Assembly (NCBI GenBank): GCA_944323695.1
Contig: CALUTI010000002.1
Coordinates: forward strand, 62,001-126,000
DNA from: Candidatus Gastranaerophilales bacterium
GTDB lineage: Bacteria > Cyanobacteriota > Vampirovibrionia > Gastranaerophilales > Gastranaerophilaceae
Reading direction: 5' to 3'
DNA length: 64,000 nucleotides
Below the pieces are notes generated by a model. That model ran no database searches. It worked only from the letters and a program-made list of their open reading frames with translations, and was not told where the DNA came from. The position numbers were made by a program, and so were the translations under genes. Every line of letters starts with the position of its first letter. The first letter of the stretch is position 1. Below, in pieces: positions 17,349 to 26,539 of this stretch.

Positions 17349-17612
17349 TTATGCAAGTATATTTAATTTCTTAGCGTTAAAACCTCCGTTACTCTCAAAA
17401 TTAATACTGCCCTGCGGATCAAATTGTTCCACATCAAAACCTTTATTTTCTGTTTTCTCCGTTTTTTTATTGTTAATACCGGATACAGCAATGTAATTGT
17501 TATACTCGGCATAACTGATAACACCATCACCGTCTTTGTCATAATCATCAAACGTCAATTGTTCCATTGAATTCAATGACGCTCTTGTCAAACCTTGTGT
17601 AATAGCTAACAT
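17349..17612 (-). CDS. EF-hand small protein, regulon member
   Basis: An 87-residue protein with a single canonical EF-hand loop, DYDKDGDGVISYAEY (about residues 23-37), with Asp at loop positions 1, 3 and 5 and Glu at 12, so calcium binding is likely. The rest is polar, with an Asn/Gly-rich end. There is no signal peptide. The start is preceded by GAGAGGAG and by the bipartite motif. It is one of the set of small unknown proteins sharing that promoter; calcium may modulate assembly, which is inference. Confidence 0.75.
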   Translation of the reverse strand: MLAITQGLTRASLNSMEQLTFDDYDKDGDGVISYAEYNNYIAVSGINNKKTEKTENKGFDVEQFDPQGSINFESNGGFNAKKLNILA

Positions 17613-17630
17613 ATCAAATGCTCCTCTCTT

Positions 17631-17690
17631 GCTTATATATATAAAGTATTTAGAAAAACTCCAAATTTAGTGATTAATATTTTTGTTACA
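17631..17690 (-). promoter_or_regulatory. bipartite promoter motif upstream of the EF-hand gene
   Basis: On the minus strand, TGTAACAAA begins at 17690 and ACTTTATATATATAAG at 17647, 43 bp apart. Same pair and spacing as at the other regulon members. Confidence 0.6.
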
Positions 17691-17739
17691 TATCTTAATA
17701 TTGTTGATGATATAATTAAACAAAGTAAGGAGAGGCGAT

Positions 17740-19014
17740 ATGACAACACAGATTATAGAAGCGAAAAAAGGTAATATTACCGAAGAAATGAAATACATCG
17801 CGCTAAAAGAAGGTGTAACACCGGAATTTGTGCGGGAAAAAGTTGCATCCGGCAGGGTTGTAATCTTAAAAAATAACAGACGCGAAAACGTAATCCCGAC
17901 AGCCGTAGGCGAGGGTATGACCGTAAAAATTAACGCTAATATAGGTACCTCAATGGAACGCTCAAATGTAGAGCAGGAGCTTGAAAAGGTTAGAATAATC
18001 GAAGCAACCGGTGCCGATGTTTTAATGGATTTGTCTACAGGCTCCGACATTGACGGAACACGAAAACAAATTATTGCAGCCACAAAGTTACCTATCGGCA
18101 CAGTTCCGATGTATCAGGCAGGTAAAGAGGCTATTGATGAGTTTAAGGACATCTCTAAACTTTCAAAAGAAAAATTATTTTCCGATATAAGAAAACAATG
18201 CGAAGACGGAATTGATTTTATAACAGTGCACTGCGGAGTTACAAAATTTGTAGTGGAACAGCTTGAAAAGCAGTGCAGAATAATGGATATAGTATCCCGC
18301 GGAGGTGCAATGCTTGCGGCATGGATTAAGGCAACAGGCAAAGAAAATCCGCTTTACGAATACTATGACGAATTACTTGAAATTGCACGCGAATACGATT
18401 GCACACTATCACTCGGAGACGGCTTAAGACCCGGCTGCATAGCAGACGCAGGCGACAGAGCACAGGTTGCGGAAACCATTGTTCTCGGCGAGCTTGTAAA
18501 ACGTGCACGCGATTTCGGGGTTCAGGCAATGGTTGAAGGCCCCGGTCATGTTCCTTTGAATAAAATTCCCGCAATGATTGAAACCGCAAAAGTTTTGACG
18601 GATTACGCACCATTATATGTTTTAGGGCCGTTGGTGACAGATATTGCGCCGGGATATGACCATATAACATCCGCTATCGGCGGGACTCTTGCGGCTTATC
18701 ACGGTGCGGATTTCTTGTGTTATGTTACACCGGCTGAACACATCGGGCTTCCTGATGCAAGACAGGTTAGAGAAGGCATTATAGCAAGCAAAATTGCAGC
18801 ACACGCGGCAGATTTGGCACGAGGAAACAAACAGGCTTACAAAATGGATTTGGACATGGCAATTGCACGTAAGAACCTTGACTGGAACGCTCAACGCGCA
18901 GCCGCTATCGACAAATGCACCCTTGAAGATATTGATAACGGCGAACCCTGCACTATGTGCGGCAAATATTGCAGTGTCAAAGTATTTAAAGAATACTTTA
19001 ACGAATGCAAATAA
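17740..19014 (+). CDS. thiC: phosphomethylpyrimidine synthase
   Basis: A 424-residue radical SAM enzyme making the pyrimidine moiety of thiamine (HMP-P) from aminoimidazole ribotide. Typical segments are IGTVPMYQA, FITVHCGV, SRGGAMLAAWI, LSLGDGLRPG and EGPGHVPLNKI. The unusual C-terminal cluster motif C-x2-C-x4-C is seen as CTMCGKYC. The length fits the short ThiC form of anaerobes rather than the ~630-residue E. coli form. AAGGAGAGG precedes the ATG. I see no TPP riboswitch in the ~100-base upstream gap, and no other thi genes nearby. Confidence 0.97.
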   Translation: MTTQIIEAKKGNITEEMKYIALKEGVTPEFVREKVASGRVVILKNNRRENVIPTAVGEGMTVKINANIGTSMERSNVEQELEKVRIIEATGADVLMDLSTGSDIDGTRKQIIAATKLPIGTVPMYQAGKEAIDEFKDISKLSKEKLFSDIRKQCEDGIDFITVHCGVTKFVVEQLEKQCRIMDIVSRGGAMLAAWIKATGKENPLYEYYDELLEIAREYDCTLSLGDGLRPGCIADAGDRAQVAETIVLGELVKRARDFGVQAMVEGPGHVPLNKIPAMIETAKVLTDYAPLYVLGPLVTDIAPGYDHITSAIGGTLAAYHGADFLCYVTPAEHIGLPDARQVREGIIASKIAAHAADLARGNKQAYKMDLDMAIARKNLDWNAQRAAAIDKCTLEDIDNGEPCTMCGKYCSVKVFKEYFNECK

Positions 19015-19016
19015 TT

Positions 19017-19895
19017 TTATTCCTCAATATAAACGAGTTTTTTGCGCAAATTCCACTGAATAAGCGTCAAAACAAGAATAACAACAAATAAAACGTAGGC
19101 AATGGCAGATGCTTTGCCTACGTTAAAATATTCAAATGCATTTTTATAAATTGCATACACAAGCACGTTTGTGCTGTCCAAAGGTCCGCCCTGCGTCATT
19201 AAATAAATTAAATCAAATATCTGAAATGAGCTGATTGCCGTAATAATCACAACAAAGAATATTGTCGGCGATAAAAGCGGCACAGTAACGTTTTTAAAGG
19301 TTTGAAAAGCACCCGCGCCGTCGATTTTTGCAGCTTCAAATAAGCTCCGGTTAATCGCACTCAACGATGACAGAAAAATAATCATATTATACCCGATAAG
19401 CTTCCATACAGACACAATAATCAACGCCGGCATGGCAAATCTCGTATCGTAAAGCCAGTTTATATGAATTTGCAAAAAATTATTCAAAATCCCTATATTA
19501 GGGTCGAAAATCCACTGCCACACAACTCCTATTACAATCATTGGAGTTATGAAAGGCAAAAAATAAGCTGTTTTATAAAATTCCGAACCGCGGATTTTGT
19601 TATTCAAAATTACTGCAAGCACAAGCGGTATAATAACCCCGAAAACAGACGTCGAAACCGCGAAAACAACCGTATTTAAGAAAATTTTGTAAAACAACGG
19701 CTCCGTAAAAATTTGTCTGTAGTTATCAATTCCCGCAAACTGTATGGGATTAACCAAATCCCACTTGCAAAAGCTCAACCCGAAAGAACAAATCACAGGG
19801 ATTATAATAAATACAAAAGTTCCTGCAACAGCAGGCAGTATAAACAGCCACGCCGCATAATTCTGCTTATTAAATAGTGCATGACATAACTTCAT
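19017..19895 (-). CDS. ABC sugar transporter permease (MalF/UgpA type), orphan
   Basis: A 292-residue inner-membrane permease with about six membrane helices. The EAA loop that contacts the ATPase is EAAKIDGAGAFQTFKNVTVP (near 200-219). The TQGGPLDSTNVLVYAIYKNAFEY segment marks the CUT1 sugar family. The start at 19895 is chosen because it lies 7 bases after a TATAAT box with no Shine-Dalgarno (leaderless); an upstream start at 19931 would overlap the divergent mutase start. No partner permease, binding protein or ATPase is adjacent; a permease pair of the same family lies at 46717-48428. Confidence 0.88.
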   Translation of the reverse strand: MKLCHALFNKQNYAAWLFILPAVAGTFVFIIIPVICSFGLSFCKWDLVNPIQFAGIDNYRQIFTEPLFYKIFLNTVVFAVSTSVFGVIIPLVLAVILNNKIRGSEFYKTAYFLPFITPMIVIGVVWQWIFDPNIGILNNFLQIHINWLYDTRFAMPALIIVSVWKLIGYNMIIFLSSLSAINRSLFEAAKIDGAGAFQTFKNVTVPLLSPTIFFVVIITAISSFQIFDLIYLMTQGGPLDSTNVLVYAIYKNAFEYFNVGKASAIAYVLFVVILVLTLIQWNLRKKLVYIEE

Positions 19896-19925
19896 GTTAT
19901 AATTATACAATGAGGGAGAGGACTT

Positions 19926-21356
19926 ATGCAAAAATATGAACAGGCTTTTGGCAAAAACGATATAAGAGGAATTTACGGACAGGATATAACCGAAGAATTA
20001 TATTACAACATCGGAATAGGCTTTATGGAATGGTTAAAAGAAAAATCCGCCAAAACGCCTTCTGATATGACATTAACCGTATGCCGCGATGCAAGATTGC
20101 ATTCACCAAGCCTTTCTGAAGCTCTGATTGCAGGCATAACCTCAACCGGCGCCAATGTTATCGACCTCGGGCTTGCACCGACACCTATCGGCTATTATTC
20201 GGAAGTCACCATGCCCGAAGTTATTTCGGCAATGATTATAACGGCAAGCCACAACCCCTCTGAATACAACGGGTTAAAAATGACATACGAGCATCAAACG
20301 CTTAATGAAAAACAAATTAAAGAAGTTCGCGATTTGTGTTTCTCTAACTGGTGCGATAATCAATTACTGGTAAACACTTCACTTGTAAGGAAATACGACA
20401 TCATTCCCGATTATATAGAAGATATGAAAAAACGCTTCGGGACAATTGGCAGCGGCTTAAAGGTTGTGCTTGACAGCGCAAATGCAACAGGCGGAATCGT
20501 AGGCCCAAAACTTTACAGGGAACTCGGCTGTGAGGTTGTTGAATTATTTTCGGAGCCGGACGGAAGATTCCCGAACCACCACCCGAACCCGAGTGATTTA
20601 AAAACGTTAAAAGATATTGAAAAAGCAGTTGTTGAAAATAATGCGGATGTCGGTATAGCTTACGACGGCGACAGTGACAGAATTGGTGTTGTTGATACTG
20701 ACGGAAACCCGCTTACAGGCGATAAATTACTTCTAATTTATGCAATGGATTTAATTTCATCCTGTTCAGAAAAGCCGACTGTGGTCTCCGAGGTTAAGTG
20801 CTCACAGGTGCTTTACGACACAATTAACAAAACCGGCGCAAAAGCTGTTATGTGCAAAACCGGCCACGGCTACATCAAAGAAAAAATGAAGGAAACCGGC
20901 GCAATTCTTGCAGGTGAAATGAGCGGTCATACGTTTTTTAAAGACAGATACTACGGATTTGATGATGCAATTTACGCAGGGTGCAGAATTATTGAAATTA
21001 TTGCCAAGCATAAGAAAGACAACCCGAATTTTAAAATTCAAGAGCTTCTGCAGCCGTTTAACGCTGTTTATACGTCAAATGAAGTTCGTTTTCCTTGCGC
21101 AAATGAGCTTAAAAAGCCTGTGCTCGAAAAATTAAAAGAATATGTGAACACGCATAAAGATATGTTCGGTACGGAAATTAAGGATATAGTAACTCTGGAC
21201 GGGATGAGAATTGTATTTGACGGCGGCTTTGCCTTAATAAGACAAAGCAATACAGAACCTGTATTTACACTTAGATTTGAAGCAAAAACAAAAGACCAAT
21301 GCGAACATATCCAAAAGTGTATGCTTGATAAATTGGAAGAATTTGTAAAAAATTAG
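19926..21356 (+). CDS. phosphomannomutase/phosphoglucomutase family enzyme
   Basis: A 476-residue alpha-D-phosphohexomutase interconverting sugar 1- and 6-phosphates. The phosphoserine loop is TASHNPSEYNGLK (near 108-120), the metal site is AYDGDSDRIGVVD (near 242-254), the sugar loop GEMSGHTFFKDRYYG (near 331), and the phosphate-binding loop RQSNTEP near the end. The N-terminal FGKNDIRGIYG fits AlgC/ManB-type mutases. Ribosome site GGGAGAGG. Whether mannose or glucose is the main substrate cannot be told. Precursor supply for surface glycans is likely. Confidence 0.92.
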   Translation: MQKYEQAFGKNDIRGIYGQDITEELYYNIGIGFMEWLKEKSAKTPSDMTLTVCRDARLHSPSLSEALIAGITSTGANVIDLGLAPTPIGYYSEVTMPEVISAMIITASHNPSEYNGLKMTYEHQTLNEKQIKEVRDLCFSNWCDNQLLVNTSLVRKYDIIPDYIEDMKKRFGTIGSGLKVVLDSANATGGIVGPKLYRELGCEVVELFSEPDGRFPNHHPNPSDLKTLKDIEKAVVENNADVGIAYDGDSDRIGVVDTDGNPLTGDKLLLIYAMDLISSCSEKPTVVSEVKCSQVLYDTINKTGAKAVMCKTGHGYIKEKMKETGAILAGEMSGHTFFKDRYYGFDDAIYAGCRIIEIIAKHKKDNPNFKIQELLQPFNAVYTSNEVRFPCANELKKPVLEKLKEYVNTHKDMFGTEIKDIVTLDGMRIVFDGGFALIRQSNTEPVFTLRFEAKTKDQCEHIQKCMLDKLEEFVKN

Positions 21357-21403
21357 CAAAAAAAATTTTTTTCGGATTTTGATTATCTTCGTAAGGTGAT
21401 ACT

Positions 21404-21997
21404 ATGCAGGTTAATAAAACTAGTAGCGTAAATTTTACAGGTATATACAGAATTCCGCTGACACGCCAAAATGCTGATGAAGTAATTCAGTATATACTTC
21501 CGGCATACAGAACAATCCGGCATAAGCAAGCTGACTTTTTTATCGGCGAAAATCCGTTTCGCGTGATAACAGATAAATTACTTATAAATCTTGCAAAAAA
21601 TTCCGGCGGTTCCCCAAAATGGCTTAAAGATAATGCTGAACTCCACAACATTGATACAGAAAATTTTATTGACAATGCAATACACGTTGTGACGACTGAA
21701 AAAGACATACTCAGTGTGTTTAATTTTATAACGGCAAAACAGCGGGTTGTCGATGAATTTATCAGTCCTAAGCCCCAAAAACATTCGTTTATAGATAAAA
21801 TAAAACAGATTTGGAATGCACCAACACAGGATGTCGAAGTTGAACCCGACCTGCCGCAGCACTTACAAATATTAAAAAAAATATTGGATTTCACTAAAAA
21901 AAATAACGATGATTTTCAAGAATTTGTAAAAGACAAAATAGTAAACCTGAAATCCACTGACGAATTAATCGAAAAACTTGCAGAGGAAACAGCCTAG
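21404..21997 (+). CDS. hypothetical protein with NFTG-type N-terminus
   Basis: A 197-residue protein of no recognised family. It opens MQVNKTSSVNFTGIYRIPL; an NFTG or NPxFG/A motif close to the start recurs in proteins of this lineage and is also seen in the phage HNH protein at 55420. The remainder is alpha-helical and charged, ending with a Lys/Glu/Asp-rich helix. No signal peptide or membrane segment. AAGGTGAT precedes the start. It converges closely with the XRE regulator gene, whose stop begins at the next base. Confidence 0.65.
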   Translation: MQVNKTSSVNFTGIYRIPLTRQNADEVIQYILPAYRTIRHKQADFFIGENPFRVITDKLLINLAKNSGGSPKWLKDNAELHNIDTENFIDNAIHVVTTEKDILSVFNFITAKQRVVDEFISPKPQKHSFIDKIKQIWNAPTQDVEVEPDLPQHLQILKKILDFTKKNNDDFQEFVKDKIVNLKSTDELIEKLAEETA

Positions 21998-22222
21998 CTA
22001 AAACTTCAACAGCTCATACGGCTCGACATTAAGCGCTTTGGCAATTAATCTGATCCGTGAAAGGGGGATATCTCTATGTGCATTTTCAATGTTTGCAATG
22101 TAAGAATTGTCAGCGTCAATTTCAAAACTCAACTGTTCTTGAGTCATGCCGCGCTCTTTACGGAGGAATCTGACACGCTTACCAAACTTTTTATGAAATA
22201 CCTTATCCATTTTCTTTGTCAT
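21998..22222 (-). CDS. XRE-family HTH transcriptional regulator
   Basis: A 74-residue protein that is essentially one Cro/C1-type helix-turn-helix: GKRVRFLRKERGMTQEQLS, then DADNSYIANIENAHRDIPLSRI, then ALNVEPYELLKF. It has no extra sensor domain. The ATG is near 22222, divergent from the prepilin gene at 22323, and the short intergenic region holds the prepilin promoter, so it may control that gene. Fold confident; targets inferred. Confidence 0.92.
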   Translation of the reverse strand: MTKKMDKVFHKKFGKRVRFLRKERGMTQEQLSFEIDADNSYIANIENAHRDIPLSRIRLIAKALNVEPYELLKF

Positions 22223-22257
22223 AGATAAAGATATATCAAATAATCAAAATAAAAATA

Positions 22258-22286
22258 TTGTTATTTTGGAGGTTTTATACTATAAT
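22258..22286 (+). promoter_or_regulatory. sigma-70 type promoter for the prepilin gene
   Basis: TTGTTA (22258-22263), 17-base spacer, TATAAT (22281-22286), 36 bases before the start codon, with GAAGG as a ribosome site. Confidence 0.6.
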
Positions 22287-22322
22287 TACGCATGTAGAAC
22301 AGATTATGAAGGTATGTAATTT

Positions 22323-23150
22323 ATGAATAAAAAAGCATTCACACTTGCGGAAGTTTTAATTACCTTGGGGATAATTGGTGTTGTGGCGGCAATGACTATA
22401 CCGACGCTACTAATAAATATCAATGAGAAAGTATGGGAAAATGCTGATAAAGTGTTTATAAACAGGTATAATGAAGCAATGAGGATGATGAATGTTGACC
22501 AAAATATTGCAGGTTATGCAACAACGAAAGATTTTGTAAATGCTTTTTCTAAATACATGAAAATCGCTAATATATGCGACAAGGATAATCTTGAAAACTG
22601 TTTTGGCTCAACATTTGAATTTGAAGGTACAGAATTTAATACAAATGATATAAATTCAAGTGCGCGATTTGGTCTTGAGGACTGGGAAACGGAAGTTGTA
22701 GGCCTGCAATTTTACAGTGGAGTCGACGCACTGCTTGCTTATAATAAAAATTGTGTGAGTGCTGATAAATATTCTAACTCGACGTCTGAGGCAACTAAAT
22801 GTATTGCATTGTTATATGATGTAAATGGTATAAGTAAACCAAATATCGTAAATCATGATATAAAAAAATATAATGTGACATCTATAAATAATGTGATTGC
22901 TCCGCCTTTACCGGATGAATTAGCTTCATTTTTTGCCGCAGGGACTTTTTCATGGGATGATGATTCTTATAAAACATTTAGCGGTGTCAGCGGAAGCGGC
23001 TGGTCTTCATATCAAAATTGCAGTTGGGACAACGATTCATATACTTCATTTGACTGCAATGACAAATGGACCTGCGATAAAGTAGATGACGGATACTGGT
23101 CTTGCGGTCATGACGGTCAGCATGTCGGCGGCGGCGGACAAATAGGATAA
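22323..23150 (+). CDS. type IV prepilin-like protein
   Basis: A 275-residue secreted pilin-like protein. The N-terminus MNKKAFTLAEVLITLGIIG is a class III/IV prepilin signal with Ala at -1, Phe at +1 and Glu at +5 of the mature chain, followed by the hydrophobic helix to about residue 30. The globular part is unlike major pilins, and the last ~70 residues are rich in Trp, Asp, Ser, Cys and Gly, with repeated W-D-x-D-S-Y units (SWDDDSYKTF, SWDNDSYTSF) and six Cys. It probably assembles as a minor pilin or pseudopilin with an adhesive tip. Divergent from an XRE regulator. Confidence 0.88.
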   Translation: MNKKAFTLAEVLITLGIIGVVAAMTIPTLLININEKVWENADKVFINRYNEAMRMMNVDQNIAGYATTKDFVNAFSKYMKIANICDKDNLENCFGSTFEFEGTEFNTNDINSSARFGLEDWETEVVGLQFYSGVDALLAYNKNCVSADKYSNSTSEATKCIALLYDVNGISKPNIVNHDIKKYNVTSINNVIAPPLPDELASFFAAGTFSWDDDSYKTFSGVSGSGWSSYQNCSWDNDSYTSFDCNDKWTCDKVDDGYWSCGHDGQHVGGGGQIG

Positions 23151-23446
23151 TAAAATATATACGTCATATTTGTTTCGGCATCTATTATCAGACACAGCAA
23201 CAAGTGCGAGTTGATTAATGGAAAGGACACAAAACAAGATGTATTGGCTTTGACGGGACAGCGATACATAAACATATATTTAAATTTTCAATCCTTCACT
23301 TGCAATTTATTTTTATTTATGATAAATTAGTTCTTGTCAGAAAAGTTACTCACGAATATTTTATCAATAGCTAAAAAATTAGCTTGTTTTTGATGTATTC
23401 GTACCCGATAAAAGATTTACATTTAATTAATGAAAGGTAAAAATCA
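23151..23446. other. intergenic region before rpsE, no gene seen
   Basis: About 296 bases between the prepilin stop and rpsE. No convincing frame or known RNA is seen. A short hairpin (AGCTAAAAAATTAGCT, near 23370-23385) and a TTGCAA box (23300-23305) with a weak -10-like TAAATT are the only notable items; the latter may start the ribosomal operon. Confidence 0.35.
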
Positions 23447-24136
23447 ATGGATTTAGAAAACAAAGATGAATTGAATGTTGAAGCATCTGCTGAAACAGCA
23501 GCTGAAGAGACAAAAGAAGTTGTTGAAGAAACAACAGTTGAAGAAGTTAAAGCTGAAGAACCGGCAGAAGAACTTCAACCGGAAGAAGGCAAACCTTCAA
23601 AAAGAAGATCCCGCGGTACTAAAAAACCGAGAATTGAAACAATTGAAGAAAAACCGCAGAGCGAATGGACTGAACAGGTTGTTCAGATTAACCGCGTAAC
23701 CAAAGTTGTTAAAGGCGGTAAAAAATTAAGCTTCCGTGCAATAGTTATTGTAGGAAACAAAAAAGGTCAGGTAGGTATAGGCTGCGCTAAGGCTGCAGAA
23801 GTTATTATTGCTATTCAAAAAGCTATTGCAGACGGCAGAAAAAATCTTATTACAGTACCTATTTTCAAAACAACTATTCCTCACCCGATTACAGGTAAAT
23901 CAGGTGCAGGTTCAGTTATGTTAAGACCGGCTTCTCAAGGTACTGGTATCATTGCAGGCGGTGCTGTTCGTCCTGTTTTGGAACTTGCAGGTATTGAAAA
24001 CATTTTGGCAAAATCATTGGGTTCAAAATCACCTTTGAACGCTGCATACGCTACAATCAATGCATTGAAGGCTTTGACTCCGTTCAATGAAGTTGCTAAA
24101 AAACGCGGCTTGACTATGGCTGAATTGTTAAATTAA
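23447..24136 (+). CDS. rpsE: 30S ribosomal protein S5 with acidic N-terminal extension
   Basis: A 229-residue S5. The conserved core starts around residue 75 ([20 protein letters not shown], then [17 protein letters not shown]) and runs to the end, including [18 protein letters not shown]. The first ~70 residues are an added tail, first strongly acidic (runs of Glu and Ala), then basic ([14 protein letters not shown]). Typical S5 is about 165 residues, so the extension is notable. ATG follows GAAAGG. It heads an rpsE-rpmD-rplO-secY operon, the second half of a spc operon, without rplF or rplR upstream. Confidence 0.97.
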   Translation: MDLENKDELNVEASAETAAEETKEVVEETTVEEVKAEEPAEELQPEEGKPSKRRSRGTKKPRIETIEEKPQSEWTEQVVQINRVTKVVKGGKKLSFRAIVIVGNKKGQVGIGCAKAAEVIIAIQKAIADGRKNLITVPIFKTTIPHPITGKSGAGSVMLRPASQGTGIIAGGAVRPVLELAGIENILAKSLGSKSPLNAAYATINALKALTPFNEVAKKRGLTMAELLN

Positions 24137-24191
24137 TCAGTTAAGTAATTGACTAATAAAGATAATATAATTAAATAAAAGGATATAAATT

Positions 24192-24383
24192 ATGGCTAAA
24201 ACAAAAACAAATACAGTAAAAATTAAACTTGTAAGAAGTTTAATCGGAGCATCAGAAGCTCAGCGCAAAGTTGTTGCGGCACTTGGTTTAACTAAAAAAG
24301 ATCAGGTTGTAGAGCATTCTGAAACACCTACCATTATGGGCATGGTAAATAAAGTATCACACCTTTTGGAAGTGGTAAAATAG
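24192..24383 (+). CDS. rpmD: 50S ribosomal protein L30
   Basis: A 63-residue L30. VKIKLVRSLIGASEAQRKVVAALGL and the KVSHLLEVV end are characteristic (usual pattern K-S-x-I-G plus HTPSV..GMI..V). Bacterial L30 is about 60 residues. It lies in the expected rpsE-rpmD-rplO order. Confidence 0.95.
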   Translation: MAKTKTNTVKIKLVRSLIGASEAQRKVVAALGLTKKDQVVEHSETPTIMGMVNKVSHLLEVVK

Positions 24384-24454
24384 TACAAATCGCGTACAGT
24401 TACTAGTGTAACGACAGTGAATAGCGAGCGGTTAAATAAAATGAGGAAACTAAA

Positions 24455-24904
24455 ATGACAAATATTACATTAGAAGATTTGAGACCTGCAGAAGGTTCAA
24501 CCCACAAAACAAAACGCGTTGGACGCGGAAGATCATCAGGCAGAGGTAAAACATCATGCCGCGGTCATAACGGTGAAGGACAACGTTCAGGAAGCAGTGC
24601 AAAAAGAGGTTTTGAAGGCGGTCAGATGCCGGCTTACAGAAGACTTCCTAAATTGAAAGGCTTCCAGATTATCAACAAACTTAATTATGCTGAAATCAAT
24701 GTTGGCAGAATTGCTCAGTTAGGGCTTAAAGAAGTTTCTCTTGAAGTTTTGAAAGAAGCTAAAAGAGTTCACCCGTCAGCAGACGGCTTAAGAGTTCTCG
24801 GCAACGGCGAAATCAAAAAAGCTGTTACCGTAAAAGCAAGTTATGTTACACCATCAGCAAAAGAAAAAATTGAAGCCGCAGGCGGAAAGGTTGAGTTAGT
24901 ATAA
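24455..24904 (+). CDS. rplO: 50S ribosomal protein L15
   Basis: A 149-residue L15 from the large subunit. It has the Gly/Arg-rich start (EGSTHKTKRVGRGRSSGRG), FEGGQMPAYRRLPKLKGF and the beta-rich C-terminus with VLGNGEI. Its stop overlaps the secY ATG by one base (TAATG), giving translational coupling. AGGAAAC precedes its ATG. Confidence 0.97.
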   Translation: MTNITLEDLRPAEGSTHKTKRVGRGRSSGRGKTSCRGHNGEGQRSGSSAKRGFEGGQMPAYRRLPKLKGFQIINKLNYAEINVGRIAQLGLKEVSLEVLKEAKRVHPSADGLRVLGNGEIKKAVTVKASYVTPSAKEKIEAAGGKVELV

Positions 24905-26241
24905 TGGCACAAGGTATTAAAATGCCTACAACTGAAGATTTAATGTCAATGTGGCAGGCATCAGGCTTGAAACAGAAAATTCTGTTTACATTCCTGATGA
25001 TAGCCGCATTCAGACTTGGTGTTCAGATGCCGCTTTTCGGAATTAACAATCAGGTATTTTCCAATATTGCACAGGGAAATAACATTATCGGATTTCTTGA
25101 TTTATTCTCAGGCGGCGCGTTAGGTACGGTATCAATTTTTGCATTGGGTATCGGACCTTTCATCACATCATCAATTATTATTCAGTTGGTTTCTGTTGTA
25201 ATTCCTTCTTTGGAGAAATTACAAAAAGAAGAAGGCGAAGCAGGCAGAAGAAAATTATCGCAGTATACGCGTATATTTACGGTGGTCTTGGCTGTATTCC
25301 AGTCATTAATATTCATGCTTTATCTGCACCACTTACCGGGTGCTGTATTGCCGAATGTTAACCCCGTAATGTTCTTTATAAGCTCAGTTGTTGTATTAAC
25401 AGCAGGTTCAGTACTTGTTATGTGGATATCAGAGCTTATTACGGAAAAAGGTATCGGAAACGGAGGTTCTTTGATAATCTTTGTCGGTATCCTTTCAGGT
25501 ATTCCTGTATATGCGTCAAGAACAGCACAAATGGTAGCTAACAGTTCAGCTTTACAGTTAGGCTTGGCTGTACTTTTAGCAATATTCTTTGCGGCAATGG
25601 TATTTATCGTTGTTATGCAGGAAGCTGTCAGAAAAGTCGTTATTGTAAATCCGAAAAGACAGGTCGGAAACAAGGTTTACGGCGGGATGAATTCATTTAT
25701 TCCGTTCAAACTTAACCCGGGCGGCGTAATGCCTATCATCTTTGCGATTGCAATATTGCTTTTCCCTTCAACGGTTTTAAGTTTAGTCGGACAGGCAAAC
25801 TTTAAATCAGAAGCGGTAAAAAATGTAGTTATGTCACTTAACCACTGGTTAAGTCCTGACGGAATTACATATTATGTGTTGTATTTCTTGCTAATTGTTG
25901 CGTTAACCTTCTTCTATGCATCAATTATGCCGAACATGCAGCCAAAAGACATTGCTGATAACCTGAAAAAATACGGTTCATCAATTCCCGGTATTAAACC
26001 GGGCAAACCGACTGCAGAAGCACTTGATAAAATTTTAACCAAAACAACCTTTATCGGTGCTATGGGACTTGGTATTATTGCACTTGTTCCGTCACTTGCA
26101 AGTTACTTAACCAATATTAAGACAATTCAAGGTATTGGTGCAACGTCATTAATAATCATGGTCGGTGTTGCTCTTGACTTGATTAACCAGGTTAGAACAC
26201 ACCTTTTGGCAAGAAATTATGAATCTTTCTTAAAAGACTAG
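24904..26241 (+). CDS. secY: preprotein translocase channel subunit SecY
   Basis: A 445-residue membrane protein forming the Sec channel, with about ten membrane helices. Conserved segments include RLGVQMPLFGIN, GGALGTVSIFALGIGPFITSSIIIQL (plug region), EKGIGNGGSLIIFVGI and NPKRQVGNKVYGGMNSFIPFKLN. The end is close to the usual SecY. It closes the rpsE-rpmD-rplO-secY operon and is followed by a terminator; adk, map, infA and rpoA do not follow as they do in many bacteria. Confidence 0.98.
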   Translation: MAQGIKMPTTEDLMSMWQASGLKQKILFTFLMIAAFRLGVQMPLFGINNQVFSNIAQGNNIIGFLDLFSGGALGTVSIFALGIGPFITSSIIIQLVSVVIPSLEKLQKEEGEAGRRKLSQYTRIFTVVLAVFQSLIFMLYLHHLPGAVLPNVNPVMFFISSVVVLTAGSVLVMWISELITEKGIGNGGSLIIFVGILSGIPVYASRTAQMVANSSALQLGLAVLLAIFFAAMVFIVVMQEAVRKVVIVNPKRQVGNKVYGGMNSFIPFKLNPGGVMPIIFAIAILLFPSTVLSLVGQANFKSEAVKNVVMSLNHWLSPDGITYYVLYFLLIVALTFFYASIMPNMQPKDIADNLKKYGSSIPGIKPGKPTAEALDKILTKTTFIGAMGLGIIALVPSLASYLTNIKTIQGIGATSLIIMVGVALDLINQVRTHLLARNYESFLKD

Positions 26242-26265
26242 TAATTTAAGACTATAAACAAATCC

Positions 26266-26293
26266 AAAAAACAGCTCTCAGGGGCTGTTTTTT
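26266..26293 (+). terminator. hairpin terminator after secY
   Basis: AAAAAACAGCTC and GGGCTGTTTTTT pair around a TCAG loop, with a T run. It ends the ribosomal/secY operon. Confidence 0.88.
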
Positions 26294-26461
26294 GTTATGA
26301 ATTATTAATATTTCGGACAATGTTTTACAAAATAAATATCGTATTATGAATATGTAAATCCTCAACTCTTCTGATTGCTCAGCTTTGCCTCTCGTTTTTT
26401 GAGAGGCTTTTCTTTTTGTAAAGTAGCTGACAAAATTTGACAAATCAGCTATAATAATAAA

Positions 26462-26525
26462 TGTCATTCTGAGTAAGAGATACTTCGCTAAGCTCAGTAT
26501 GACTACGGAGTGCGAAGAATCTCAA
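26462..26525. repeat. GTCATTCTGAG-type intergenic repeat
   Basis: GTCATTCTGAG at 26463 is followed by GCGAAGAATCTC at 26512. Related units with the same ends occur at 32346, 42473-42587 and 44236-44292. These are dispersed palindromic intergenic repeats seen in many gut bacterial genomes. Confidence 0.6.
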
Positions 26526-26539
26526 AGAAAGGAAACCCT

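Noticed and set aside
17640-17740. TPP riboswitch before thiC
   Set aside because: Only about 100 bases are available, and they hold the divergent EF-hand promoter and a plain ribosome site; no CTGAGA-type thi-box core is visible.
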